From: Gnetum montanum | Taxonomy: Eukaryota; Streptophyta; Gnetopsida; Gnetales; Gnetaceae | Reading direction: 5' to 3' | Assembly: GCA_015680685.1 (NCBI GenBank) | Contig: MNCI01004071.1 | Span: forward strand, 275,736 to 302,111 | Length of the DNA: 26,376 nt | Part shown: one piece after another, positions 8,041 through 17,819 of the stretch | Numbering within the stretch: the first letter of the stretch is position 1 | Layout of the letters: each line of letters begins with the position of its first letter | Notes under the pieces: generated by a model | Seen by the model: only the letters and a program-made list of their open reading frames with translations | Databases searched by the model: none | What the model was told of the DNA's origin: nothing | Translations under genes and position numbers: made by a program

Positions 8041-9384
8041 GATAATAAAGAGGAGGAGAGCCCACTTTCTGATCAATTTCCAGATGAACTCCTCTTTACA
8101 GGAGCAAAAAGTGAACAAATGCCTACAAAAGTAATATGGTATAATGACATCCTCACATACCTTCTCACTCAAGAAATGCCACAAGACTTGGATTTTAGAA
8201 AAAAACAACAATTTTTTCATCAGGCCAAATACTTCATGGAAATCAATACACACCATTACAAGGTGTGTGCTGATGACCTGATTCGTTGGTGTGTCCCTAA
8301 CAAAGATCAATTATGCATTCTCCAAAATGCTCATGAAGGACCTTATAGAGGCCACTATGCAGGAAGATGCATAACCATAAAAATCCTTATGGTAAGATAC
8401 TATTGGCCTACAATCTTCATGGATGCCCACCAATTTATCAAGTCTTGTGAACATTGTCAATGAGATATGGGGATGACCACTTGCATGGAAGGTCCTCAAC
8501 AATGGATTCAACCACTAGAACCTTTTGACATATGGGGCATTAACTTCATGGGTTCCATCACACCCATGTCTAATGGAAAGGTGTATATTATAGTAGCAGT
8601 TGGCTACTGCACAAAATGGGCAGAAGCAATAGGCATCACTAATTGTACATCATCTACTACTACCAAATTTATACAGTAATTTATTATGAATAGGTTTGTA
8701 ATCCCACATTCACTAATTTCTAATAATTGAACTCACTTCACATGTGCTACCTTTAGAAAATTAATGCAACACTTAGGGGTACAACATAAATTAACAACAC
8801 CTTACCACCCCCAAGCCAATGGTCAAGCAGAGGTAACTAATCAAGAAATCACAAAAATACTAACATGGACCATTAGAAAATATAGGAAGGATTGGAGTAC
8901 AAAACTTAATGCTTTCTGGGCTTATTTTTCAACTTGGAAACTTCTTATTGGCTATTCTCCCTACGAGCTAATGTATGGAAAACTTCCAATGCTCTCAATT
9001 CAATTCAAGCTATGTACACTCTCAAAAGCCTATTATCTAAATCTTGACCTAAGTCTAGCACAAAAAGAAAGATTAATAAACCTGAACATGTTCAATGAAA
9101 ATCAATTAGTGGCCCTATCCATGAATGAGGTGAATAAGTCATTCAACAAGCAACGTCATGACCTTAGAATCATGAAAGTAAAATTTCAACTAGGAGATAA
9201 GATTCTCTACTAGAACCCTATACATGTACCCCAAAAGAAAAAATTCTAAACATTATGGAAGGGAACTTCTGTAATTGATCAAACCTTTCCTTGTGGGGCC
9301 ATGTTGATCTACAAGCCTGAATGCCTAAATAACAATCATTTGGTCAACATCCAACAAGTAAAGCCTTTCTTTGAACCAACATAG
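8041..9384 (+). pseudogene. E1 integrase (no chromodomain)
   Basis: The N-terminal zinc-binding part is present: AHEGPYRGHY (two His) and CEHC at about 8449-8460. In the catalytic core the first Asp of the D,D-35-E triad is Asn (WGINFMGSI, codon 8542-8544). The second is also Asn (LISNN*THF, codon 8722-8724), while the Glu is kept in NGQAEVTNQEI. Both changes fit single G-to-A transitions. The C terminus ends near VNIQQVKPFFEPT before TAG at 9382-9384, without chromodomain sequence, which argues against the chromoviral branch. The long open stretch 8764-9213 is the best-preserved coding part. The protein would be unable to join DNA strands even without the stops. Confidence 0.88.
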
Positions 9385-9453
9385 GCTAGTGTAACTACCG
9401 CCTCAACGAATGGACAATCACATTCTATTTTTTGGATCTCCTCCTTCCAACTC

Positions 9454-9470
9454 AATTGTGGTGGAGATGG
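9454..9470 (+). other. Internal purine-rich tract after integrase
   Basis: AATTGTGGTGGAGATGG directly follows pol. It resembles the polypurine tract often seen just after pol in Athila/Tat elements. E2 has gaagaggatggaag at the matching place (complement of about 20868-20883). It is about 5 kb from the 3' LTR, so it could be a central PPT rather than the plus-strand primer. Confidence 0.4.
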
Positions 9471-10989
9471 CCATCCATGCTAACCATCAAATTAGCTTCT
9501 TGATTTTTCTACCTTTTTGATTTTCATGTTTTTTATTTTTCCAAATTCTTAATTTTTCAAATTCTTCTAATTTTTCACCATCTTTAATACCTTTGAAAAT
9601 TCTTAATTATTTTACACTTTCTTATATATTTTACTTTATTTTGCTTTCTTTTTCTTTAATTGTGATATTTTCTTATTTTTGCTAATAAAATTGCTTTATT
9701 GTCACAGGACACAATGCCAGTGTTGCTGTTTGCTAATGATGGTTTGTGCGTAATGTGTGACTGTCAATGTCTAGTTTCTATTTTTGAATTTTGATGTCTG
9801 ATGACTTTGACATGGTTTTATTTTCATGGAATAGGTAGTGAGTCCACGTCATCCACCTGTCCAAAGAACTCTATGGTTTTTCTTGTTCTAGGAATTTCAG
9901 GTCCCTTTTCCATAAAGGAACTTTTAATCAATCAATGACCCTAGTAGTTCCAAAATTGATAAGGATTCAAAGGTTTGTAAAGCATGTGACTTCAAGGGAA
10001 CTCAATACTCTTTGTACTCTTCAACTTGCTTAAGTGCTTGAGTGTTTTTCATGGACTTCTTACCATTCCACACCAACCACTAATAGGAAGTGAAATAACA
10101 TCGTTGCATGGTGTGTTTCCCATACAAAAAAACCTATGAAAATTCAAACCACATCCCTTGGATAAATAAGTTAGGCTACAAGCTCTAGTTATGGGACTCA
10201 AACAACATGCACCTATGCTTGAAGGTTCCCTCTAACTAAGGCCCTCCCTCTCTCTCTCTCTCTCTCACTTCCTAATTCTCTTTTCTTCTCTTTGTCAAAT
10301 GGTGGTTATTTTATGGAAGCATTCTTGTGTCTTAAGTGGGTGGATTGATCTTGGAGTGGTAATGTGAAGTAACTAACAATGGATGGTTTTGGTCTAGACT
10401 AAGGATGGAACTTCTAGGGTCATTTTAAATACAAATTCCACAAGGGACTTCTTATGACCTCAATTTGGAACTCCATTCCACCTTCTCTATCATCCATCCA
10501 TGCTACCATAATTCACCTCACTACCAGGTTCTATGTTATGCTCTATGTCTTGGTCTAATATGTTGGGATTCTTAAGTAGATTCTTTCTAATTGGTCCTTA
10601 ACTTTTCATGACCATTAATTGACTATGGGGCCCATGGACTCTTCAGTTGAGGATATGCAAGGGAAAAAATGGCATAGTCTTGCTATGGGGAGGATCCACT
10701 TGCATAGCTCTTGGTCTAGTTAGTTAAGGTTCCTTACCTTTCACATCGTTACAATCCTACCTTTCCCATTTTCCATTGAGTATACTGTTTAGTGCTCCTT
10801 AATCTTCATTTAATTCATCCACTAAACCAATTTTTCTCCATCTTTTCAACATTATAAGCTTCAATGCCCTCTTCTCATGTTTTCATACTATTCTTGGTCT
10901 TTTAAGCTTTCATTTGACACCAATTTCACTCAAAATCTCTTCATATTTTGTAAGTTTGACTTTGGTCAAAGTTTGACTATGATGGTCAA
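9471..10989 (+). other. E1 non-coding spacer between pol and accessory unit
   Basis: No coding signal. The first 240 bp are extremely T-rich on the plus strand (runs such as tttttctttaattg). A (CT)n run lies at 10248-10266. Blocks around 10214-10246 (cttgaaggttccctctaact) and 10688-10715 (ggatccacttg) have clear counterparts in E2 at about 20165-20200 and 18787-18822 on the minus strand. The spacer is therefore an ancestral part of the family rather than an insertion. Confidence 0.65.
10248..10266 (+). repeat. (CT)n microsatellite
   Basis: An uninterrupted CT dinucleotide run of about nine units follows ctaactaaggccctcc. E2 has pyrimidine-rich but not pure CT sequence at the corresponding place, so the run expanded in E1. 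Confidence 0.85.
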
Positions 10990-11090
10990 CAATTACATCG
11001 TTGAGGCACCATCGACACATCCACCCTAGTCGACGAGGCCCAATCAACTAGGCCTTATCAACGTAGCATAAAAACCCTATATATACCACC
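10990..11090 (+). promoter_or_regulatory. Candidate internal promoter module upstream of the accessory ORF
   Basis: TATATATA at 11078-11085 is preceded by a word cluster shared with the LTR U3. GGCACCATCGAC (11005-11016) equals 1415-1426. TCAACTAGGCCT (11044-11055) is the exact inverse of 1380-1391. GTCGACGAGGCC resembles the core of the 18-bp U3 palindrome. The corresponding E2 region (18395-18500, minus strand) keeps CCATCGACAC and acataaaaa before its TATA-like stretch. The sharing is observed; promoter activity is inferred. Confidence 0.55.
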
Positions 11091-11552
11091 TAACACTTCG
11101 TAATTTTTTGCCATTTACTCATAACACAAGGGGAGTTTTTGAAATTTTTTAGAGCCCAAAACCTTCCAAAGCTCATAACTTTCCAACCATTTGTCCAAAT
11201 CACTCTATTTTACGATCTTGTACTTATCGAAGGTAAAATCTTTATCATGGGGGTTGCAAACCTTAAGGTTTCCAATGGAAAAAATCAATAAAGTTTTTTG
11301 GAAATTTTCCTAACTCCCCCAAGGGTTAATAACCTTAACCATATATAAACATCAAATTTTTCACAAGTTAAGCCTTCCAACAACCTTCGAGATGATTTAT
11401 TAATAAAAATACATAAATAAATGATACTTGAATTAGTTAAATCAGCCATAATCACAACTTAGCCCAATATAACGATCCTTAAGAGATAAGGTATCCCAAT
11501 TGTTCTAATGTTACACAATGATTACTAATCCATGGTTTTATTGTGATTACAG
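11091..11552 (+). other. Leader of the accessory unit, with candidate 3' splice site
   Basis: The block 11123-11185 (acacaaggggagtttttg, agagcc, gctcataact) is conserved in E2 at 18314-18375 on the minus strand, about 45 of 59 positions by eye. Just before the ATG a TACTAAT branch-point-like word (11523-11529), a T-rich stretch and CAG directly before ATGGCACC form a candidate splice acceptor. In E2 the AG has become AT. The splice role is inference. Confidence 0.45.
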
Positions 11553-14367
11553 ATGGCACCTAAAAAAATGTTTACAAGAACGAGAACCGTCACAACCATA
11601 GTAGAAGTAGCCTAGAGCTGGAAGAGGCCAATAAGAACAAGGCCAAGAACTACCTTAAGCAACCCATGCAACGAGACCTCTTAGTCAGGAACCCAAAGTG
11701 GAACCTATCCAATAGAATTCAGAAGAAGAAATGTCGAATGAATAATCGCAATGAAGAGAAGTGTTTGGACCCGTGCCAAGGCTTGAGGTCACTTTGACTC
11801 AAGCTTGCCTTGATATCATCAAGTCCCAAGAGATTCAATGATATGTTCTTCAAGAGATCAACTTCAGGCCATTTTTGGAGAAAGCTCCAGAGGATGTTAA
11901 CACTTAGTTGCAAACCTCTCCCATGTGGCCAATCATCATGTCCAATGGGGAGTCATACATGGGAGAGACATACCTTTTCTGGAATAATCAAAAATCAAGA
12001 TCCATAGTCAAGAGCAAGGACATTCAAGTGTCCTACTTGGCAAAAGTAATTGCATAGGCACTTGGGTTGCTTAACGCTAGAACATAGCTAGTAGAATTAT
12101 TCACGCAAGGTGACCCTAAGGCCAAGAAGGAGTGGACCCAACATTGCTACAGGGTGGACCGTAAGGAGTATGGTGCACTCACATAGGCAGAGTAGATTTA
12201 TTTCAAGATCGTAGCCTATCACCTCAATCTACTGGTGAGGCCAAGCAAAGTGACTACTTTCTTTACCTGAGCATGTGTTTCTCTAAGAAGGAAGTTCCCT
12301 ATTAACCTTCCACAACTGCTATACTTGGAGATTGAGAAACTTTTCAAAGAAAATGAACATGGAAGGAAGACCTTACCCTTTCCATGCCTCATCTAAAAAA
12401 TTTGCAAGAGGGAAGGAATTGTTCACTACTTCAATGACACACTCAATCATACTCCTTTGGCTTCATCATCCAAGAAAGAGAATATGTCAGTGATGACTCA
12501 ATTAGAGGAGCTACCACCATCACCACCCACTTAGAAAACAACACTGAAGGCCCACACAACCATCGAGCATCTATGGAAAATCCAAGAATAGCTCTTGAGT
12601 GAACAAAAGCAACAAGTAAGAACGAGTGGGCCAGATCCATCTATGTATTGGCCAGTAATGAGTTACCTTAATGAGGTGGCCTAAATGGTTAGCTAGATGG
12701 AGAGGAATGGTCCCATGTTCTCTGCCCAATGAACATAACTACCTTCAAGGTCATATCCCAACACTTGAGACGTGACAATGTCACTAGCAACACATCATTT
12801 ATTCCCAGAAATATTTGGGAATGCTACCACTTTCTTGATACAATTGGAGGAAGGTGAAGAGGTAACTATCTTGGTGATGTAGCACCAAGGGTAGGAGATA
12901 GCAACAAAAGTGGTTGTTGACCATGTAGCAGAAGCATTGAATGCATCCACAATGTTTGTACCAGACATATCTCACTTCAATATGTGCAAATATCTATAGG
13001 CACAGTTAATGGAAAATTGAATGCAACTCAGCATGAAAAGTTGTTGGAATGAATGGTAGAAACCAGGCAACCAACTTTAGAAATCTTTGATCTTCCAAAG
13101 AACATTACTGCAACCTAATCAAAGCTACTGAATGCAAGGGGCAGATGTATTATTTTTGAGGGGAAACTAGAAATGTCCTAAGAGCAAAATCAATGCTTGG
13201 CCGCTGAGGTTGCCAAACTTCGTGCCTGACTTGCAGATTAAGTAATCCTCAGCCTAGTAGTGACAAGGGATGAAGCTATCAAACAACTTCAAGAATGATT
13301 TTAGAAGGCTAAGGAGGAGGCAATGATGGCCATGTTTAAACAATCCATAGTAAAAGATAAAATGTACTCAATTTGGAAGGACTTGAATTAGATGCACCAA
13401 GAGAATGAAGCATTGACTGCACAGAGTCATTGCTTATGAAATGTTGATGCCTAAAAAGATCAAATGCAAGAATTAATTTATCAACAACAAGAGCAGCTTA
13501 CTAGGGTAAACAATAAACTAAGGAAATTGACCATGGAAAATCATAATTTCTCAATAGAGGAGGTACACACCTTACATCAAAAGTCTACCATCGAGATCAC
13601 CACCTAGAAGAATGAAGCACTCAAATTTGAGAAAGTGAAAGATCACTATAGGAATCAGGTTATCTTGTAAAAAGAAGTTAATGAGAAACACATTCAGATG
13701 GTAAAGGTGAAAATGAATGAAGCCCTCCAATAACTCCAACAAGGAAGAGAAACATGGTAGCCCATCCTTGATGCAATCAATGCCTATAATAAAGAGGATA
13801 TCTACTTAAAGGAGTTGCAAATTAAGGAGATGATAGAGTACAATGCTGACAGTTGGAAGAATGCAGTTGAAGTTGGAAAAATAGGTTGCTAGCTCGTACC
13901 TACTATACGAACCTAAGTTCAAACACCACAAGGACACCAAGAAAAAGCTTGAGAATACTAACGCTAAACTTGAAGTTCTTAGAGGATGATTCAGAGATCA
14001 ATGATATATCATAGAAAACCTATCCAGATGGATGAATGAATACTAGGAGCTGAAGAACATAGTCAGCGCATTTGACATTAAATGCAAATAGTTCACTACC
14101 TAGTTTGTCAACGCTAAGGAGTTGTTTCTAGTAATCCCATGTCCTTGGGATGTGCCCGTTCCAGTCCACATTAGGAAAGCTACATGGATGGTGCCTGATC
14201 CTAGGAGTAAGGAGGAGAAAATGAAAGCACTAATGGATGCTTTCCACCTCCCACCTAAAGTTGCAGTAGCAACAAAACAACCACAGCCACCTCAAGCACT
14301 ACCCTTGCATGAAGCTAGTGAATGTTCATCAAAGCCTCAAGAACCACCACCGCCTAGGACCATTTGA
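11553..14367 (+). pseudogene. E1 accessory 3' ORF: plant-transposon-protein-like domain plus coiled coil
   Basis: It starts ATGGCACC (also the E2 start) and ends after a Pro-rich tail (EPPPPRT) at 14365-14367. About 11840-12440 shows YLAKVIA, YFKIVAYHLN, CVSLRRKFPINLPQL and LPFPCLI. That pattern resembles the 'putative plant transposon protein' family (Pfam Transposase_32, from memory), often found beside Gypsy elements. About 13150-13890 is a long Lys/Glu/Gln/Leu-rich segment with heptad-like spacing, a likely coiled coil. At least two frame changes and many stops, mostly TAG/TAA/TGA at Gln or Arg-like positions, break it. It occupies the env position of Athila elements, but I see no signal peptide or membrane segment, so I do not call it env. 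Its role is unknown. Confidence 0.65.
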
Positions 14368-14615
14368 TCTTCTCCAATAGCTTCAAAACAAAAATGAACA
14401 TATTGTCTAATTGTTGAAAAGTTAAGTCATGGTGTTCAATTTTGTGTCCTAAACACCACCATTTTTTGTAATGTGTTGATCCATACACTTGAGCAATCCA
14501 TTTATTGTCAAGTTAGTTAATTGTTTTGTTTAAAGAAAAAGTTAGTCAATAATCACATACCTTCCCAATTCTATAATAGAACTTGAGGATTAGTTTTCAT
14601 TTAGTTGTGGGCGTA
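14368..14615 (+). other. E1 3' untranslated segment before the 3' LTR
   Basis: Non-coding. The bases directly before the LTR (ttagttgtgggcgta, 14601-14615) are where the plus-strand primer should be, but the tract is only weakly purine-rich. Confidence 0.5.
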
Positions 14616-14752
14616 TGATGAGTCACATTTTGTCGATTACATTAACAAAACCCCGTTGATGTAGCCTCGTCATTTGGGCCTTGTTGACAAGGCCTAGTTG
14701 ACACATCATATCATGCATTGATGTGGCCATCGACATAGTGACTATAGTTAAC

Positions 14753-14760
14753 TATAAATA
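14753..14760 (+). promoter_or_regulatory. TATA box of E1 3' LTR
   Basis: TATAAATA in the same context as 1445-1452. An AATAAA lies at 14932-14937, matching the 5' LTR signal. Confidence 0.65.
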
Positions 14761-14931
14761 CACACTTGCAATCACCTTTATGAAAAGTAGAGATTGTAGT
14801 TGCAATAGAGCTCTTGCATTTTTTTCATTTAAAAGTTAGAATTTTTCCTCCGAGTGCTTGTAGCAAGAGTCATTAAGTGTACGGATCTTTATCCAAGCAT
14901 TGTTGTATCTGATAATGATAATGTGTGCAAT

Positions 14932-14937
14932 AATAAA
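14932..14937 (+). terminator. Polyadenylation signal of E1 3' LTR
   Basis: AATAAA followed by TATGAGCTTTC, equivalent to 1625-1630 in the 5' LTR. This is the expected 3' end of element transcripts. Confidence 0.55.
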
Positions 14938-15164
14938 TATGAGCTTTCTGATAAACCTTGCAACGCTTTGGATAGATTAGCTATTTTATTTATGCATTCA
15001 ATGTTCTTACTTATTTATTGAATGTTTTCCATTAGTTATTAAATATTTTCCAATTACTACGTTAATGAGGCAATTAAGCGAGATAGATTACACACAAAAG
15101 TATGACTACTTCAAGCATAATACATATTTTCTTGGTAATCCCAACAGCGTTATTGCTTGGCGTG

Positions 15165-17202
15165 ACGTCCAAAAATGTTAGTGGCTAGAACACTGAGTGG
15201 TCATCGGGTGCACAGCTTAACCCTAAGTCTGTGGGAGGGCTGTGCTGGAGAAAACGGAAACAGGATGCCCTAAATGGTCTAGTCAATCAGATAGGGACTT
15301 ACAAGGTGTAATAATAACCATTCAAAAAAGCCTAAGAATACTGTCATGAGTAAACAAAAATACATTTTAGTAGTAAAAAGAGGAGGAAATTATGCTAAAA
15401 TTTGAAAAAAATGCTAAAGGAAAATCAAACAAGAGCTCAAGTGAAGAAATGCACCACCCCAAGATTGTGGAATGTAGCTCTTAATTAAACAGTGTATAGA
15501 ACTTAGTATGCAGTGTTAAAAAAGCATAGTAGGGTAGCATGGCAGTGTGGTCACAGTCTCTAGGACATGGCAGACGTAGTGCAGGTAGTTGTAATGGAAG
15601 CTGGACCTGCTAAGTTGGCCGTCATCATGTTGTGTGAGTGTAGGGTCATAGTGCTCGACTAAGTGCCATGCTCAGGTGCTCAAGTAAGGGGATGAGGAAG
15701 ATGCTAGGAGTGCTCTAATGTTGAGATTTGCTAATCATCAACCTTTTGCTCACCAATCTAGTGCAAGAGCCAACTACAAAAGCTAACCCTTAAAACATTG
15801 ATTACTAGGGTTGACAGGAGACATGGGTTGAGTGCCACGTGGCTTGGGTGCCCTGTGGCTTGGATCCCAAGTAGCATGGGTGTGTACAAGTCATGCTGAC
15901 ATGCTATGCTCAAGTTGTTATGCTCTAAGTGTCAAGCTCGATGGTGTCCCGCCCTACGAGATAGGAACAGAAACTGAAAATCTGTCAAATTGTGACCACA
16001 CCACCTGAACTACATGTGCCAAAGTCTAAGGGACTGCCCTATACCTACAAATAATGCCAAAAATGCAACTAGGAGCCTATGCTCTAGGAATACATCTTCC
16101 CCCTCTTCTGAGTAGGGTCAAGCATAGGGACAATTTTGGGGATCAATAGGGGGTGGAAAAATAAAGCAAGCTACAGATCTTGGCTGCCAGAGGGATATCA
16201 AAGCTAAAATGAAGGTTGATGCCAAGTTCTGGGAGCTTCTGGAGGCATTCAATGACATTTTCCAAGTGTTACACTATCTACATTGCACAACATAATGAAG
16301 CTTAGCATGAATACTTAGAAAGTTTTTGTAGTTTTTGGCTTGTCATGCTATCTACACTATGCAATGTAGCAGAGTATAGCACTCCTATTTTGATGAATTT
16401 TTCCAAAATTGGAAATGCCACTCTAGGATGTAGCAAGACAGGCGACTTCAACAACCAGAAAATGCATCCTCGTTTCACACTTAGAAAAATATTGGCCTCA
16501 AAAACCTATCATGCTGGCTACGTTATGTAGTGTAGTAGAGCATAGCAACAAATTTTGGATGAATTTTGCCAAAATTCATAATGTTTCTTCATGGCATTCT
16601 AACTACGCTCTGAGGGTGAAGTAGGATAGGTAGCCTCGGAAGTCAGAAAATTGCCAAATGCACCTTCCATGTCTAGATAGCTTGATAGACTTCTAATCCA
16701 ACACTTAGAAAAATTTGGGCCCTAAAACATGTGCTATGTTGTCTACACTATGCAGCGTAGCAGAGCGTGACAAGCCCAAAAGGTAGAAAATTTGCCAAAC
16801 CATTTTTGCCATCCTAAGCATCTTTGACAACTCCTAGCCTAGCACTTGGGTGGACTGGCAACTGGCACATGTGTCAAGCTAGCAAAGCTAAAGAGCGTAG
16901 CAAGCTTGACGTCTCGCGAGATAGAAAATTTGTCAAACTATCTAGTCCATCCTCAGTTCCCTTTTGACCACTTCTGGCTTGAAATTTGTGCAAACTAGCC
17001 TTGGAAATAGGTGCTATGTTGGCTATACTAGGGAGTGTAGTAGGCAGACTTAGAAAAAATTTTGCAAACATTAAGACTTCCAGGGTGCTACGCTATCTAC
17101 TTTGCACAGTGTAACACTAGACTTAGAAAAATTTTTCCCAAGTTTTGACACTTAGAGAAATCTGTTGTTGAGTTGCAGGAGCTTGAAATTAGTTGTGTTT
17201 CA
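15165..17202. mobile_element. Unidentified 2.04-kb non-coding insert in the E1 3' LTR
   Basis: The 5' LTR is continuous across this point (CTTAGTGCA, 2779-2787). The 3' LTR has CTTGGCGTG (15156-15164) on the left and CTTCGTACA (17203-17211) on the right, plausibly a decayed 9-bp target duplication; each differs from the 5' LTR mainly by transitions. I see no clear terminal inverted repeats, TG...CA ends, poly(A) tail or coding frame. A 9-bp duplication would suit a Mutator-like element, but that is a guess. Base composition is less AT-rich than E1, and its right half is degenerate tandem repeats. Confidence 0.6.
16262..17140. repeat. Degenerate tandem repeats, 'ctatctacactatgcaatgtagcagag' type (split below 20 in text)
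   Basis: A core like gctatctacactatgcaat followed by gtagcagagc.tagc recurs near 16269, 16347, 16508, 16731, 16875 (partial), 17011 and 17085. It is typically followed by aaaat-tgccaaa and then cacttagaaaaat. Unit lengths vary from about 75 to 220 bp. The core is itself partly palindromic (gctacgct/agcgtagc). Similar fragments occur near 15930-15990. No coding potential. Confidence 0.6.
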
Positions 17203-17599
17203 CTTCGTACACCCAATAGCGTAGCATTTGGTCACCCAACAGTGGATATGTGGGTTCAGGATGTGTACAAAAAGTGGGAACGAATGCTTATGTTAGGATT
17301 ATTTAAATGATTAATTAATTAGTTAATGTAGATTAGTTAATCAAATTTCTTTTATGTACATTTCAAGCACCTAATTATAAAACATAAACATTATAAAAAT
17401 TGAATGCCTTAGTTACACTTAACCATACCAACGAATGTCACAAGTGTAATTGGAAAGACAACAATTGACCTTCACACTAGATTCACTTCCTAAAGGGCTA
17501 GTGCACTGAAAATGATAAAGTTTATGGAATTCAACCGAATTGCTCATGAATGCTTCATGATTCATATGGTTGGGCATAAGGGTACCTTGCCGCTCATCA

Positions 17600-17604
17600 A
17601 AACC
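17600..17604. repeat. E1 target-site duplication, right copy (AAACC)
   Basis: Follows the CTCATCA terminus of the 3' LTR and pairs with AAACT at 1301-1305. Confidence 0.75.
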
Positions 17605-17819
17605 TCTAATGAAATATAGATGTACCTTACCATACATGAACTAGGAATGAAAGGAAAATAATGAAAAAGGTAAGGTTTTAATGTGAGAGATGGTGAGTTC
17701 AAATCACTAAGAATATGACTAAGCATAAATTATCTAAAAATAACCTAAGTATGAAGTAGACTATGAATGCTAGAATAAAAAACTAAGTGTAAAAACTAAG
17801 TGAATAACATAAAATATTA
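17605..17819. other. Short flank between E1 and E2
   Basis: AT-rich, no coding signal. This is the original right side of the E1 insertion site. The exact left end of E2 is unclear; recognisable E2 sequence starts by about 17820. Confidence 0.5.

Larger units (their letters stand above)
1306..17599 (+). mobile_element. E1: complete but decayed Athila/Tat-type Ty3/Gypsy retrotransposon, with two nested insertions
   Basis: The boundaries are set by TGATGAG at 1306 and CTCATCA ending at 17599, flanked by AAACT/AAACC. Order along the plus strand: 5' LTR, primer-binding site, gag, Pro/Gln/Tyr-rich linker, aspartic protease, RT, RNase H, integrase, purine-rich tract, T-rich spacer, promoter-like module, accessory ORF, 3' LTR. 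Subtracting the solo LTR (plus duplication) and the 2.04-kb insert leaves an element of about 13.3 kb, within the range of large plant Gypsy elements. Every coding segment has stops, and both aspartates of the integrase triad are changed, so it cannot move on its own. The lineage call rests on the tRNA-Asp PBS, the conserved LELK...L block upstream of RT, absence of a chromodomain, and the extra 3' ORF. Confidence 0.9.
14616..17599 (+). repeat. E1 3' LTR (about 946 bp plus nested insert)
   Basis: It starts TGATGAGTCACATTTTG and ends CTCATCA at 17599. It matches the 5' LTR in order: ggcctagttga, catcatatcatgcat, ctataaatacacactt, aaaagtagagattgtagt, aataaatatgagctttc, aattaagcgagatagatt, then, after the insert, gtgtacaaaaagtgggaac and gggctagtgcactg. 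It is followed by AAACC, the right-hand target duplication, not by a primer-binding site. Confidence 0.9.

Noticed and set aside
15165-17202. Helitron or CACTA element in the 3' LTR
   Set aside because: No TC...CTRR ends with A/T insertion, and no CACTA/TAGTG ends at the boundaries fixed by LTR comparison.
17692-17706. gagttcaaatcac as a third Pol III B box
   Set aside because: No A-box-like sequence lies about 43 nt upstream on the same strand.
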